Below the pieces are notes generated by a model. The model ran no database searches. It had not been told where the DNA came from and saw only the letters and a list, made by a program, of their open reading frames with translations. Shown here piece after piece: positions 50,568 to 63,403 of a stretch of DNA of 64,000 nucleotides. The DNA comes from Kalaharituber pfeilii. Taxonomy: Eukaryota > Ascomycota > Pezizomycetes > Pezizales > Pezizaceae. Made by a program: the position numbers and the translations under genes. The stretch spans positions 558,001 through 622,000 of the forward strand of contig WHUZ01000013.1 in assembly GCA_015179045.1 (NCBI GenBank), given 5' to 3'. Numbering within the stretch: position 1 is the stretch's first letter; every line of letters begins with the position of its first letter.

Positions 50568-53114
50568 TGGTGCCGGCAGCTTAGTACCAACACCTTGTAA
50601 CATTTTGCTTGACACTTAGTCAGCAGTATTTTTCTTTTTTTTTTTTTTCCCGTTTGATGCCGCCGAACGGTCTTGCTCACCATACGACGCCCAAACTCCC
50701 TTGACATTGCCTGCATAACAGTACTCCCCACCACCTCGAAATGGCACCATATAGTAAAAAAAGAAAGGCCTGCCGTGCTGCTTTCGAAATAGGCCGGAAT
50801 ATACTCCGTCAGCGCAAAGGATTATGCATACCAGAAGAAGGGCGTGAAGAGTTAGGTGAAGAGGTAGAGGAAGGGTCAGAGGAAGAGCTTGAGGGGGGTG
50901 CAGATGGAGAATTGGTGATGGCAGAAGATGCTTTTACACATTTAATGGCTATGGCTATAGCTGATCATGAGGGTACTGGCAGAGAATGCAACATAAAGTA
51001 TCACCGAGGGCCTCAAAGATCACGGCAAACATTATGGCGAGATCAAAAAAAAAAAGAAACTCTCCGGCAAGCAGCTGCTAATACTACACCAATTACCCAG
51101 TTCTTTTCCACGCATCCAATTCAAGTTCCGAGTCCAATACTACCTTTGCCTTCCAAGTCTGATTTAATTCGGACAGCAATCACCGATCTTAAAATACTTC
51201 TCCAGTCAAAAAAGGCACCAATCGGTCAAAACCTTATGCGACATACTGCAGTACTTCAATTTATGCAGTTGCAGCTTAAAAGACCAGACGCTACTCGCAA
51301 AGAACTCTCATTATGTATTGCAGAGGCCTTTAGTCGTGGAGAGAATACTGCTCGACGAATACATATCTGGGAGAAGTCATGGATTACTTCTCGCTATATC
51401 AAAGTGGGTATGCGAGGGAAGTATGCGAAGGTTTCTAGCTGGCTGAATGATGAAGGAGTCTTACTTGCTATACGAGAATATATTACATCCGTTGGTGAGA
51501 AGCTGACCTCCCATGGTCTTGCTCAGGCTATTACTGCATATCTAAAAGAGGAGGATATTGTTAATGGGGCCGATAAGCTAGAGAATTCAATATCTGAGCG
51601 AACTGCAAGAACCTGGTTGAATAAGCTTGGTTTTCAATGGAAAGATGTACGAAAGGGGGTCTATATTGATGGCCATGAACGGGAGGATGTAGTTGCTTAC
51701 CGACAAAAAGTTTTTCTTCCTGCTCTTCAGAAATTGGAAGGATTAAGGCAGTGGGATGAGAAAGGCAATATTATCCCATCAGCAATACCAGCCGGAGAGA
51801 AAGAAAAGATTTTTGTCACTCATGATGAGTCTACCTTTAATGCTAATGATGGAAAACGACAAATGTGGATTAAAGATAATGCACAACCGCTTCGCTAAAA
51901 AGGTCGTGGGAAAGGCATTATGGTATCAGAATTCTTAACTCCTCGTAGTCGGCTTGCAGTACCTCCCAATATTAGTGCAGAAGGTCTTCCCCGCCGTCAA
52001 GCAACCGAATTTCTTGAATATGGTCAGGATAATTATTAGACAGGCGAAAAAATGGTGCAGCATGTAGTTGATGTTGCAATTCCAATTTTTGAGCGAGCAT
52101 TTCCTGGCTGTCAAGCTGTTTTTCTTTTTGACAATGCATCCAATCATGCTGCCTTTGCTCCGGATGCCTTGGTTGTCAATGAGATGAATTTGGGCCCTGG
52201 AGGAAAGCAGCCAATCTTGCGTGAGGGTTTTATTCATGCGAAACAGCGTCCTCAAGCCATGGTCTTTCCTGACAACTATCCAGATCCTGCACTCCGCGGC
52301 AAACCAAAAGGTATAAAACAAATACTAATAGAGCGAGAACTTTGGCGTACAGGTATGTTTTCTTAATAGTAAATATAATCAATAACTACTAATAGAAGAC
52401 TTTGATATATAGGAATGAGACTTGATTGTAAGCCAAAATGCCAGGAGGGTATGAAAGACTGCTGCGCACGTCAATGCTTAAGGAATGAACGTGATTTTAA
52501 AGAGCAGAAAGGCTACTTGCAAGAAGCTATAGAAGCTCGTGGTCATAGGGTAATATTTTATCCTAAATTCCATTGTGAATTGAATTTCATTGAGTTCTTC
52601 TGGGCAGCAGCCAAAAGGCATGCACGAGAGAACTGTGAATACTCTCTTCAAGGCTTGCGGGATACTATTCCACAGTCTCTAGCCTCAGTATCAGAGACAA
52701 CAATTTGGCGATTTTATCAAAAATGCCAACGGACAATGCAAGCATACCGCGATGGATGTCACTACGGCACTGCTGAATTCAAGGATCGAGTATACAAAAG
52801 CCATCGAAGAACTCGGAAGTGCAATAAATGATGCCAAGACTAGCTGACTAAGCGCCAAAATTGCCTATTCATGTAATTTTTGCCTTCTTGGCGTATAACA
52901 ATTTTTACCCTTTCCCATACAAAATGTCCTCTTTTATTTTCCTATTCACGTGTTCAGTTTTTTTTTTTATTTTTTTTTAATCTCGTAGAATTGTTCGCAA
53001 TAGCAAATACTATCGATTTATGTGATTTAAAATTCCAGATCTATAGTTGTGGTGTTGTGGATACATGATTTGTCAACCCCTTAATTTGGTGTTGGTACTA
53101 AGCTGCCGGCACCA
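50568..53114 (+). mobile_element. Tc1/mariner-superfamily transposon, near intact (2547 bp)
   Basis: Perfect 27-bp inverted termini (TGGTGCCGGCAGCTTAGTAC at left, mirrored at 53088-53114) are flanked by TA at 50566-50567 and 53115-53116. The single transposase gene at 50741-52831 runs in the same direction. Perfect termini and a full-length reading suggest recent activity in the genome. The left T-rich tract at 50637-50648 is internal. Confidence 0.93.
50741..52831 (+). pseudogene. DDE transposase with two in-frame stops
   Basis: The reading is continuous in one frame from ATG 50741 to 52352, then across a 60-bp intron (52353-52412, GTATGT...TATAG) to the stop at 52829-52831. The protein is about 680 aa. 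The N-terminal third is basic/acidic and then helical (RTARTWLNKLGFQWKDV, a helix-turn-helix-like end). The catalytic triad candidates are FVTHDESTFNAND, AVFLFDNASNHAAFA and LNFIEFFWAAAKR. Two stops interrupt it: TAA at 51896-51898 and TAG at 52037-52039 (NY-stop-TGEKM). Both are explained by one transition at a CpA dinucleotide (CAA to TAA; TGG to TAG on the other strand). Otherwise there is no frameshift, so it is a very recent pseudogene or an element silenced by point mutation. Confidence 0.85.
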
Positions 53115-53116
53115 TA

Positions 53117-54539
53117 GTACCCTGTGACCCCTATGGGAATGATACCGCAGGACTCCAATATAGGAGGGCACCCGGATCGGCTTCATGAAAATCTCGACTG
53201 AGGCATAAGGTATTGAAAGCAGATAATCCTTGGGGCGCAGAATGCACGAGGGTGCAAGGAGCGTGAAACCAGTATAGCATGTTTGGTGACTATGATGTAC
53301 GATTGAATCATCATCAAATAAAGTGCAGTTGCAGCCGAAAACGTTTGAGGGGTATGTATACCGTATATGCATGGTAAGCACTGGCCACCGGATTGGGATA
53401 CGATTTCTTGCGATTGGTACCCTGTAATATCAACAGTGGGGGCCATAAACATGGGTGGAATATAAAACTGCCTCAAAGATACGTATAACAGGAGCGAACA
53501 TAAAGTTCATTGCATTGCAAGATGGCAGAACCCGCCAGCATTGATTTTTATTAATATAATAGCATACCATAATATTCATTACCAGTAAAGAGTACCAATT
53601 CAGAGAGGCTTGTGAACCTAGCCATGATAACTATGAAAACAGGTAGTTTCAGTAAATTACAGGCACCGAGCGCAAAGCTATTATATTTTACACGTAGATA
53701 AGCTTCCATAATCTATATTGGATAGTTCGGCTTCCTTTGCATTGGGCATATACATCAAGGTGAAAAAAACGGACCATTTACGAATGTATGAATGAGCAGA
53801 ATTTAGCACGCCATGACCAGAATCTATAGAGCTCTGTTCAACTCAGTCTAAGCAGTCTCCTTGAGACCTCGTGAGAAAATGGTGCTCCGCTTGTATTTGT
53901 CTACCAAGTTTCAACTCGGAAACCTATGGAAGTCTTTTTTGGCAGGGCAAGAGTTGACACAATCACACCCAACACATAAACCAAGATAGTGAAAACAAGA
54001 AATCTCAAGCAGAAATACTGAGAGAATTGGTTGGGAAACATTCCTTAGGGATTCCCGATTTTAGTGATGCTGTACTTATGTGCTAGGTCAAGTGGAAAGC
54101 AGTACTGTTACCACGTTCTGTTGCAATAGAAAGTTGCCATGTCAACTTCCTGTTTTGGTAGATCAAGCTGAATTCCTTACTGGGTGTGCAAGATTCCCTG
54201 TATTGTTTTCTATGCTTGCAAACCCCCTATTGAAGAGTACTTTCTTCTAGATGTCGGGAAACACGAGTAGATATAGTTCCCGCACAGGGCTAGGGCTTGA
54301 TCCTGGTATCACAATTCAGCGTGTTTACTGGAATAGCGCTCCACACGTGTCTGAAATGGATACGCGCGCTGGTTGGAGAACTCTATAAGTTAGGTCGTTA
54401 AGCGCATCTCAACAAATTTTGTGCGATACTGTAACGCATACATGCATATCAGCGCCTCGTTAGTATGTAGTATAGTTCAGACTAAAAGTCCTACGTCAAG
54501 ACTACACAGCCTTGTCTTGGTGTAGGTAAAGCTTCGTGT
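53117..54539. other. No gene recognised
   Basis: This is intergenic, AT-rich sequence with short frames only and no short retro-insertions. Confidence 0.45.
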
Positions 54540-54669
54540 TCAAGGTGTTTTCTTTTTTTTTTTTTTTTTTTTAAATATCAATACTCGCTTGCCGCCCCTG
54601 TGGGCTATGGAGGTTAGGTACATAGGAAATAATTGGAAAAGTAAGTAAATTAGGAAATCAAGGTTTTGA
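54540..54669 (-). mobile_element. LINE1 3' end, about 108-bp truncated copy
   Basis: The body is about 54551-54658: T-rich, AAATATCAATACTCGC, TTGCCGCCCCTGTGGGC, TATGG and about 50 bp of LINE1 3' UTR. TSD TCAAGGTGTTTT / TCAAGGTTTT has one indel. It is the last clear short insertion in the window. Confidence 0.8.
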
Positions 54670-57600
54670 TTGCAGGTGCATGCAACCTCCATCAAAAAAG
54701 AAGGCAGATCCCCCAACAAACATGACCTAGGGCGAAGTGTGCGCCCATTTTGGGTTGGGTTCACGTAATCCGACATACAGGGCCCCGCCAATGGCAGGGG
54801 ACAGGACCAACACTGTAATTGCAAGTCAGTACCAATTAAGTAGTACTCCAATCACTCGATTTATTACTACTTGTAGTCTAGAAAACACCAGTGCTTGTTA
54901 CCCGCAAGGTAGCCTTGATTCTAGGGACTATTCTCGTTCCCAGATAGACTAGTACTAAATGCTAGTACTGGCACTGTTTATTTTAAGACGTTCTCTTTTA
55001 AACGAATGCTAACATAATATAGCACATCTCGTACTAGTTCGTAGTCTGATGATTATTAAGCACTAGATCAGATATATATTTCATGATCATCCAAGAATTC
55101 CCATGAATACAGGAGGTTACACTCTAACAAACCTCTGCTGGACATACCATTGGTATATAGATCTCAATCAACAAGTAGTTCAATTAGAATATATTCCGCA
55201 ATGCGCATATGTAAGTTTTGCAATCTGACTTGATTGTACTGATTGCTGATATGCAGTGCACATGCGCCTTCAGAGACACGCAGCAGCGTTTTTACCGGTG
55301 CTAGAAAGACAATGCATGGCCATCTCATGTTCCGAATGGGTGTCATGCTCTACTTTTGACAAGGGGCTCCTTACAAAACGTCTAATATACTAAACTTTAT
55401 ATATTAGTCGTGCAGCTGCACAGCAAGATCATTGGGAACTAGAACTCATCGGGACATCTGAAAGTCGACATTGAAGAAGTGCGAAATGAAGGGTGAAGAA
55501 AAGCGCTGCACTCACACACCAGATGCCGTGATTTCCGTAAGCCATAGTGCGTACGATGCACGCCTCAAACATTAAGCACCGATTGGGTGGGATTCATAGC
55601 TGCCTCAGGGAGTTAATTAATTGCAATTGTAGAGTAAACTTTCACACCCTAGATTAGTACGTATCCGTCTATGAAATGGCTGGAGAGTAAGTACTGTATC
55701 ATGTTAGTTCATCCTTATCATGTCCATGGCATATGCTCTGCAGTTCTGTAGGTAACACTGTGCGCAGCTACCATGAACAAACATCGATAGATTGAATATG
55801 AATAGACCATTTAGTAACACAGATATAATTAGGATATGGAGTGCTATCATCAATAGATCTGCAAAGAATGCCTAAGAACAGCAGCTTTGTATACAATAGT
55901 ATATATATCAGGGCTTGAAACCTCCAAGACGAATAACTGTAGTATCAAACAAAAGGTTTGATGGAATACTAATAGGAGTTCATTTTTGTGGTATACTACA
56001 GCCGTCTTAGGTATTCTTCTGTTGGAGGGTTGACTCACACCAACCGAGTCTAGTATACATAAATACTACGTACATACTTCCTATTAGTAGTATTTACTGA
56101 GTACGTTTCTGATAGCTTTATTGGATAACGCTTGCAGGTATAAATCTCGGATCTACTTCAAAGGCTTTCGCAACGCTTCCGTTATGCAGTATGCGCCTGT
56201 AGGTGCTTTGAACTTGGCTTTGATTCTGCTAGCTATTAGTAGAGTATGTGTACTCACCGAAAGTATCTGCACCTAGCTGCTGTGATGAAGACATCCTAAA
56301 TTTGTCGTTCAAGTAATCATCAATTTGGGTAAAAAAAGGGTAACTAAATCGCACTAAGCGCTCACGATATCTATATATATATCGCGATCGCTTAATTGTC
56401 ATTTACTACACTCGTTCCAGCCCCTGACATCTTCGTGTTAGATCTTCCGAGCGTTCCATAGACGAACTCTACTAGTATTCGTCATAAGTTTCTGGCAATA
56501 CACGTACGTCCTTCCTGATTGTCACTTTTTGAATAATTTTCCCGAAGCGTCACGTTCACACTACGTATATGCTCAAGCCTTCTAGATTTTATGCAAAGAA
56601 TTAGTATTATGCTCTCATCCTCATATACCTAGGCATTAGCTATATATAGAGCTTCGGAACCAGGCCGTTGGTCAGAACAGGGGCCAGCTGTAATGTAGAC
56701 ATCCCTGCTTTGTACTACGACTTCAAGCAATGGCATGCAGGGCGTGGTAAGGCTCGGTCCCTGATGCGCGGTGCAGTTTGCATGCGTCTTGCGAAATGTA
56801 TACGTGTATACCGATAGTGCACAGCATAGTGACCTACAGTAGGAAAGCGGTTCCCTAAACAAGACATTGTAAACACCATGTCGAGTACTGTATTTCCTCT
56901 GGCATGTGTGCTGCTGCTGTCGTGGACTGTGTCCTCACCATTCCTGGAATCAAATTTTTCCATGGCCTGAAGAGTTACACTCTTACCTCTATAGGCTCAA
57001 TTAAGGGAGTCCGCCGTCTTAGAGCACCCTTTTCTGCAGTTACTGTAGCTATTGAGACTAGTGTTGTTTTATTTTTACTTTTAGTTTTTTGCTGGGAGAA
57101 ACACATAATCTGGCTTACAGGCTACCAGCCTATGGCAGGGAGTAGCCAACGCTGGGAAGGACGTTGAGGTTCATCGACGTATTAATCGACACCATCTTGA
57201 AATAGGTGAATCAACTCATAAATTCCAGATAAGTTTCCATGTTTCCTTGTGCGCCTGCAGTAGTCAATTCAATGCCCAAAAGTTCAGCTGGAAAGAATAT
57301 GAATGATGCTTGTTTAGGATATAAAACTGGCAATAAATATCGCAGGAAAGGCGCTGGTCACCGGCGTTGTTCAAAAGTCTTGAACACCCTTGGATATTGG
57401 TGAATCCATTGCAGCATGAAGACACAGGATGGCTCAGGCGTAATGATACCGTTTGAATTCAAGCATTCCCATGTGCCAAAGCCGCGCAGGTGATTCCCAC
57501 AAGGTACTGTACCGTTCATCATGTGCACTTACTGTGGTTGAATTGATTACTAGAAAGGTAACCACAAGTGCTGCGGGAGTCTTCTCTATCTAGAGAGAAA

Positions 57601-60600
57601 AACTTTCCAAGTATACTGTGTAGGTTGAGGGGGAGCAGGACTCCTGTCCTGCCCGTCCTGCCCCTCCCTGTATATATACATATATGGTGCATTACATACT
57701 TCCGCCTTCAGCAACAACCCAATCCAGGCATCCACCCCTTCCCCCCATGCCCGTCGTATACATCGCCACAGACTGGCTCCTTCATTTCCACCGCCACAGT
57801 GCTACTACTTAAGTAACCAAACAATGTGAGGTACTAAACTTAAAGCCACAATTCCCAGTGCAAATACAAGTTGTCCTCTGACCAAGCGATCGCTGCTCAC
57901 GTCGTGTACTTTCTAGGTCAATTCGCTGCTGCTGATAATGCCCACATACGTGACTGGCTTTGGTGAAGACGTCCATGTCCTATAGGTATACGCAAGTATC
58001 CTTCATGGGGCAAATATGAGGAATCTATTTTGAAGATCAGTTGAATGGGTATGAACTTTTCCGGTAAGTTGCACAAGCACCTTTACGGAATTTTGAACAA
58101 ATCCAGCTCTGGAATGCCCAGAAATTACCAACTTTTATTTTCAGGGGTTGCTACTTCAATGAGGGTTCGCTGATACGAGCTGTCTGATGAGGTATATGCC
58201 TGATTCTTCCGGAAGGGCATGACAATAACCATGTCACGTTTCACCAAACTATGCAGCACCGAAGCCCTATTGCTGGACACGAAGTGCAAGAATTGGTTTT
58301 GTGTTTTCCTGATATGCAAAGGGGATATAGAATTACCATAAGTCCCAATTTTGTCCAAAACAGCTGATCTAGTAATTATGTGTTGAAAATGAACAAAGGG
58401 AAGTCTGCAATTATTCATCCCAGCCCATTTGACTTCGGGAAAACCAATGGTATCTAAACCCAACCTTGGAGCATTGCTAGCAATGGTAGTGATACACCCC
58501 AATTAAGGTGCAAAGTTCAACAGAGCAAAATGCCATTGTCGCCGAGGCATAAAACACTTGTGTATGCTTAACATTTTTGAGGCCCGATGGTCCCTTATGT
58601 TAATAATCTGTGCCGGTAACGGCTCCATATTGCTAAAATAAAACAATATTTATAGGAATTAAAGCTTGAATATCGTCATCCTTGCCGCTTGCGTAGTTTG
58701 ACTTGGTCGCTTGTGGATGCAGCAAAGTGGCTCATGAAAGAATTCAACCCCTCCCCCCCCTACTGTCCTCCACACAAACCATCATAGGCTCCGCCATGTT
58801 CCACAAAGAACCACCAAAAAAGCAATAAAAAAATCTAATCACTCTTGAGTTGTTAGAGGTTCCTCCTAGCTTCTGCACACATGACATAGTGAGGAGAAAC
58901 CAGAACTTGAGTGAGCAATAAATGACTGTGATCTGAAATACATAAGTTATTGGCAACAATTCATCAGAATATTACGAGGGGGGGGGGGGGGTTACCTCCC
59001 AGAACATGGAATTATCATTCCATAACCTAACGAATCTCCCTCGGGAATTTCTTCGGCTACTTTTTTACCTGAGCCCACTGTGTCCTGTGGAGCTCAAGTG
59101 TAACCTAACTTGGTTGCAAATTCTAGTAAAGAAAATCTGCAACAAAGGTCGGCTTGGAATGCTAGGATCGTCCTATTGGCTGGTGCGGCAGGATAAATCG
59201 GAACGGAGTTAGCGACGGGGAACGGAGTTTTCGAATTGTGTCTGGAGCAAATATTGTGATCCCCACCATTCTCAAAGCAGGAGTACAATGTTATTGTACA
59301 TTCTATTGATTAACCGTGAATTGCTTACTCCGCATCCCCAGCTATCAATGTGTGTGCTTACTCGGTCGACTAGTTGCCAACGGCAAATAAAATAAAGTAG
59401 TCATGAAAGTCCTAGTGACACACCCTACTGCAATACGCAAACTCGCAGATCGTCCAAATTGAAGTGCGAATTGCCCACTTACAACAAGCGCTAGGTCCAA
59501 TTCTGCTCCGGGAGGAATATCCCGTATGTACTCTTTTGACAGAACACTAAGCTCATGGTTTAGCCTATGCCGTTTTTTGATCAGCATGGGAAGACGAGTA
59601 GTCAATCATGTCAAGTGGGGGCATCGAGACGTTAGCTAACACACATGGATAAGCTTGCTCTCTTTGGGCAACGGCTACGTAAGAGCACATATTTCAGGTG
59701 CTCAGGATACGCGAGGGGCTGCAAACTTGCCATCCCTGAGACTCGGCGATATTGTCCCGAGTATGTGTGAATTGGGAGCAACTGATTACAAAACAACAGC
59801 CGAGTCTATGTAACTCTCCATCATCCAATCAAGGTGTGTAAAGTCTGTGATTTAAATTGCTGACTACGAATTCAGTCGTCGAACCAGGAACAGCAAAAAC
59901 TCCCGAAGGGCACCAGTTAGCCTGCCAAACTTGGGCTCCCCAGTTCCAACAATTTGGTAAGTTTTTCTTCTTGCAAAGCTTAAGAAAGTATTGGGGAACT
60001 TGCTTCCAGAAGCAAATTTGCGGGCCTGTCCTTGTCTCATGCACTTTGCAGGGAATAGTCTCACATTTAAAAATAAGTCAGGGGTACTGTTGCTGAGATA
60101 ACAACACCTTAAATGGTATGCGAGTGCTGAGTAAGTACCACTTAGCTTTGTTTGATGCACATCATTGAGCTAGTCCTGACAGGGACTGAACCAATTTCAC
60201 CGGAGTATGCCTCAATTTGAGAAATGCATGAACAGAGCGCTGACATGGATGTACCACAGACATGATGGTGTGGTCTATTCTCTATTTCTGCAAAGACACT
60301 CAGTTCGCGTGGCCAAAAGCCCTGGGTTGCAGGTACCAGAAACGGTACCCTCCACACTCGGCTACCTGCTGATCAGAGCAGTTTGCAGCAGGGCTGGCTC
60401 CAGCTGGAAGTTTAGCGATATTCTGTTCATGGAAGTGAGTCGTAGCAAAAGGGGTTACCTGAAGCAACTGCAATTGAGATGTTTCTAGTCCCATATTATA
60501 TCTCAGCACATGCATAGTTTTGCAGGGTCGAACTAAGAAAGGAAACTTTAGAGAGGAACTGCCGGGAACTGGTCTTGAGAGCGCTAGTATTTTTTGGAAT

Positions 60601-61802
60601 TACAACGATATCCAATCCCCATAACTGACACTCACCAGTTCATACCTCACGTAACTTACTGGGTGCCCCTAAAGCAACTAGCTCAAAAAAGCTTGACCGA
60701 CACCTTTCCCGCTTTTTACCTCACACGCATCTCAGTACTTTCTAAGGGAGTAGTTTGCACGTTGAAGTATGTAGCAAAGGTAACAACGAACCCCCTATTT
60801 GGCTTCAGCCATCACTGTGATCAAGTGTGCGAAGGGATGTTTCTGGTTTTCTATGTTCTATATGCGTCATACCTCGCTGTCATAATCAGCTTTTTCTGAT
60901 TTCTTGTCCCCATTCTCGTATACAATGAACCTCACCCAGTGTCTTATTGAATATTACTCGGAGTATTTTGTCCGCCGAGCCAAAGCAGGTTCACTATCGT
61001 TGTTGAGAAAATGAAATTAAATGTTTTATTCGCTTGCATTTCTAATGCTAAAAAGCACCTATTTTAGAGCCCAAATCAATTGACGGCTTTGTATTGAGCA
61101 CAGAATAGATCCTACCGCCGGACCTCCTCTTATGCAAACGACCATGCCAAAATTCACTAGGCGTTTTCAAGTGCACTCTTTCGGTTTGTGAAACGCATGC
61201 TAGACGCCTTTTGAATATCCCCATACGGCTCACTGTCAACGGGCGCAACCCCATCCCTGGAGTTTCTTATCTCGACTGCATTATTGTTTGCTATCGCCGT
61301 GGAGGGTCTGCTGGCTCTGGCATTGTGAAGCAGAAATGCCTGCCACATGAGGAATTGGATGCGTAACAGAAGCTTCACATACCCGGTCATCATCCAAAGC
61401 CCTTGTGATCACCTCAAGTTCCTGCAAGCTGAAATTTGTTTTTTTATTCTGGAAATTTATCTGCTTTTTTTTCCTCACACATCCTGCGGGCCAACATTCT
61501 GCATCCATATTTATCTGGTCAGCTTCTTCCTCCTAGTCAGTTGATATATATCAGGATCACCTTCCCCCCGATTGTCTATCTTGATACTTATATCAACAGC
61601 ACCTTTGAGGCATTTATCTTACTGCAGTCATAATTCCTCTGAGACACTTAGAATTTACAGCACTCAACTCACATAACTCATAGCAATTAACACTCCGGGA
61701 AGCAAAGTCTTCCCAGCATTCATCTCAACTATCCAGTGAATCCTGTGGTACATCGAAGTCGCAACTTGAATTACCTCCGGAGTGCCTACAATCTTTACTA
61801 CA
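54670..61802. other. 7-kb gene-poor, insertion-poor region
   Basis: No frame above 125 codons and none with a domain. The only retro-relic is TACCAGCCTATGGCAGGGA at 57122-57140, a LINE2-type tail without poly-T. A G run lies at 58978-58991. TATA-like GATATATATCAGG near 61543 lies about 255 bp before the regulator ATG, within a CT-rich stretch, and is its probable promoter. The rest could be regulatory or non-coding RNA sequence; I see no sign of which. Confidence 0.5.
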
Positions 61803-63403
61803 ATGTCGTCGGGCTCCAACTCCTTTTACACAACATCTGGCAGTACATACGCGAATAGACCGGATATACCTACAGATTGCCAACACAGATCTCATGCCTC
61901 TACGACAGGTTCTCCATCGTCAGCATCAGCTGACAATGATCTTGATGATGCTGGACGAAATGCGAAACGGACACCGAAAGCTTGCGACAGGTGTAGGCAT
62001 AAGAAAACTAAGGTTGGTGAATAGAAACTCTCACTATCGGAATAATTTTAGGTAATACTAATGAGGCCTAGTGTACCGGGGAGTCACCATGCCAACGATG
62101 CCGTCTCGACAATACGGTCTGCTCCTATACAAATCGTCGCCCAAAGGAGGGGCCAAATTTCAACCCCCAGGTCGCCCAGAAAGATGCAGCAATGTCAATG
62201 CTCTATAAGTGTATCGAAATTATGAACCGACAGCTACTAAATGCTAGACTCGGACCTTACACAGACGCTCATTTGGCTACATATGCGGACTCAGAAGATT
62301 TCATTATCGGAGTTATACTGGATAGGTTTGGTGTAAGCCCAGTACTAGATGAGTTCGACAACCAGCCAGTATACCTTCCGGGACAGCGGGGATTCAACCC
62401 GGAAACCTGTGTAGTGGATTTCCCACACTATAGTCGGTATTCGGGAGTTATTGAAGATGATAGCCGCACCAGAGATTCCAATTCATACGGTTCTCCATTA
62501 GCGCTACCTCGCTCACTGAATCCAGTCGCTTTTGGGGAGGACATATCGATGACGGATCGAGACGAGCTGCCACCAAGGTTGAAAAAACAGCGAACTACTC
62601 CAGCAGAGATGACCTCACCGCCTGAGCTTGAACAAAACTATGGGTACGAATCCTCCCCGGATGAGAGTTCCCCAGTTACCCCAAAATTCTCAACGATGAT
62701 GGGTATTGATTGCCAATTCGATTATAGAGAGTTAATCTCAGGGACACCTCCTCCGCCACCACGACAGCATTCTTACACATACGGTCAGCAGGGATGTCCA
62801 ACACAAGAAAATTCTTCTGCATGGGGTCACCAAAAGCAGCTCGATGAGCCTCTTCTTGCACAAAATCTGCTGCCAACTGACATGGAATGCATGGATTCTT
62901 TCACTCATGGGCAATTTGCAAGCAAGGCTGGAAAATTAGCCCAACCTGCAGCGCAATCTCAGCAGATAAGGCAGACTGCATCCCACTCTGCATATATGAT
63001 ACAGCAGGCCCAAATTGATCGCATTCGCCGAGAGCAGCGAATACAGCAAGTTCCACATGTGCACCAACTCCCTAGGTGCAACTCGCCAGCGCAAACCTTT
63101 CCAGGACTCAATAAGACGCAGATCCCTCTGCCTGCGCACATTATGCAGGCGGTGGAGATGGAGCCAGTAACCACGCAGTGGGACTTTCCAGCCGTTGTGA
63201 CAACTGCAGGTTCTGGGGGGGTGGCAGCTTATCCGTCCACACTTTGCTCCGCTGGCATGTCGCCGGAGATTTCAGCACTGAGGCTGGGGAGCGCGAGGCA
63301 TAGCCCAAGCCTCCGTGCCGGCTCGTTAGAGGCCCTAGGGTTTGGTGGGTTTTCGGGGATGGATATCGTGCCCGACGGTATTGGCGTGATTCAACGCTGG
63401 TAG
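61803..63403 (+). CDS. Zn2Cys6 fungal transcription factor (513 aa, two exons)
   Basis: Exons are 61803-62012 and 62072-63403. The 59-bp intron begins GTTGGT, has a TACTAAT branch site and ends CTAG. The true ATG is 61803, since the frame opens 21 bp earlier without an ATG. Splicing completes a textbook binuclear zinc cluster at residues 61-87: ACDRCRHKKTK joined to CTGESPCQRCRLDNTVC, spacing C-x2-C-x6-C-x5-C-x2-C-x6-C, with the intron exactly before Cys71. The basic KRTPK lies just before it. A helix follows (AAMSMLYKCIEIMNRQLL). The remainder is low complexity, with a PPPPP stretch at about 292 and a Gln/His-rich segment at about 355-400. I see no fungal_trans middle-homology domain. It is expected to be a nuclear sequence-specific regulator; target genes are unknown. 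Confidence 0.88.

Noticed and set aside
60594..60899. 101-aa ORF
   Set aside because: It has no homology recognised, no TATA or splice context, and overlaps nothing conserved; likely chance.
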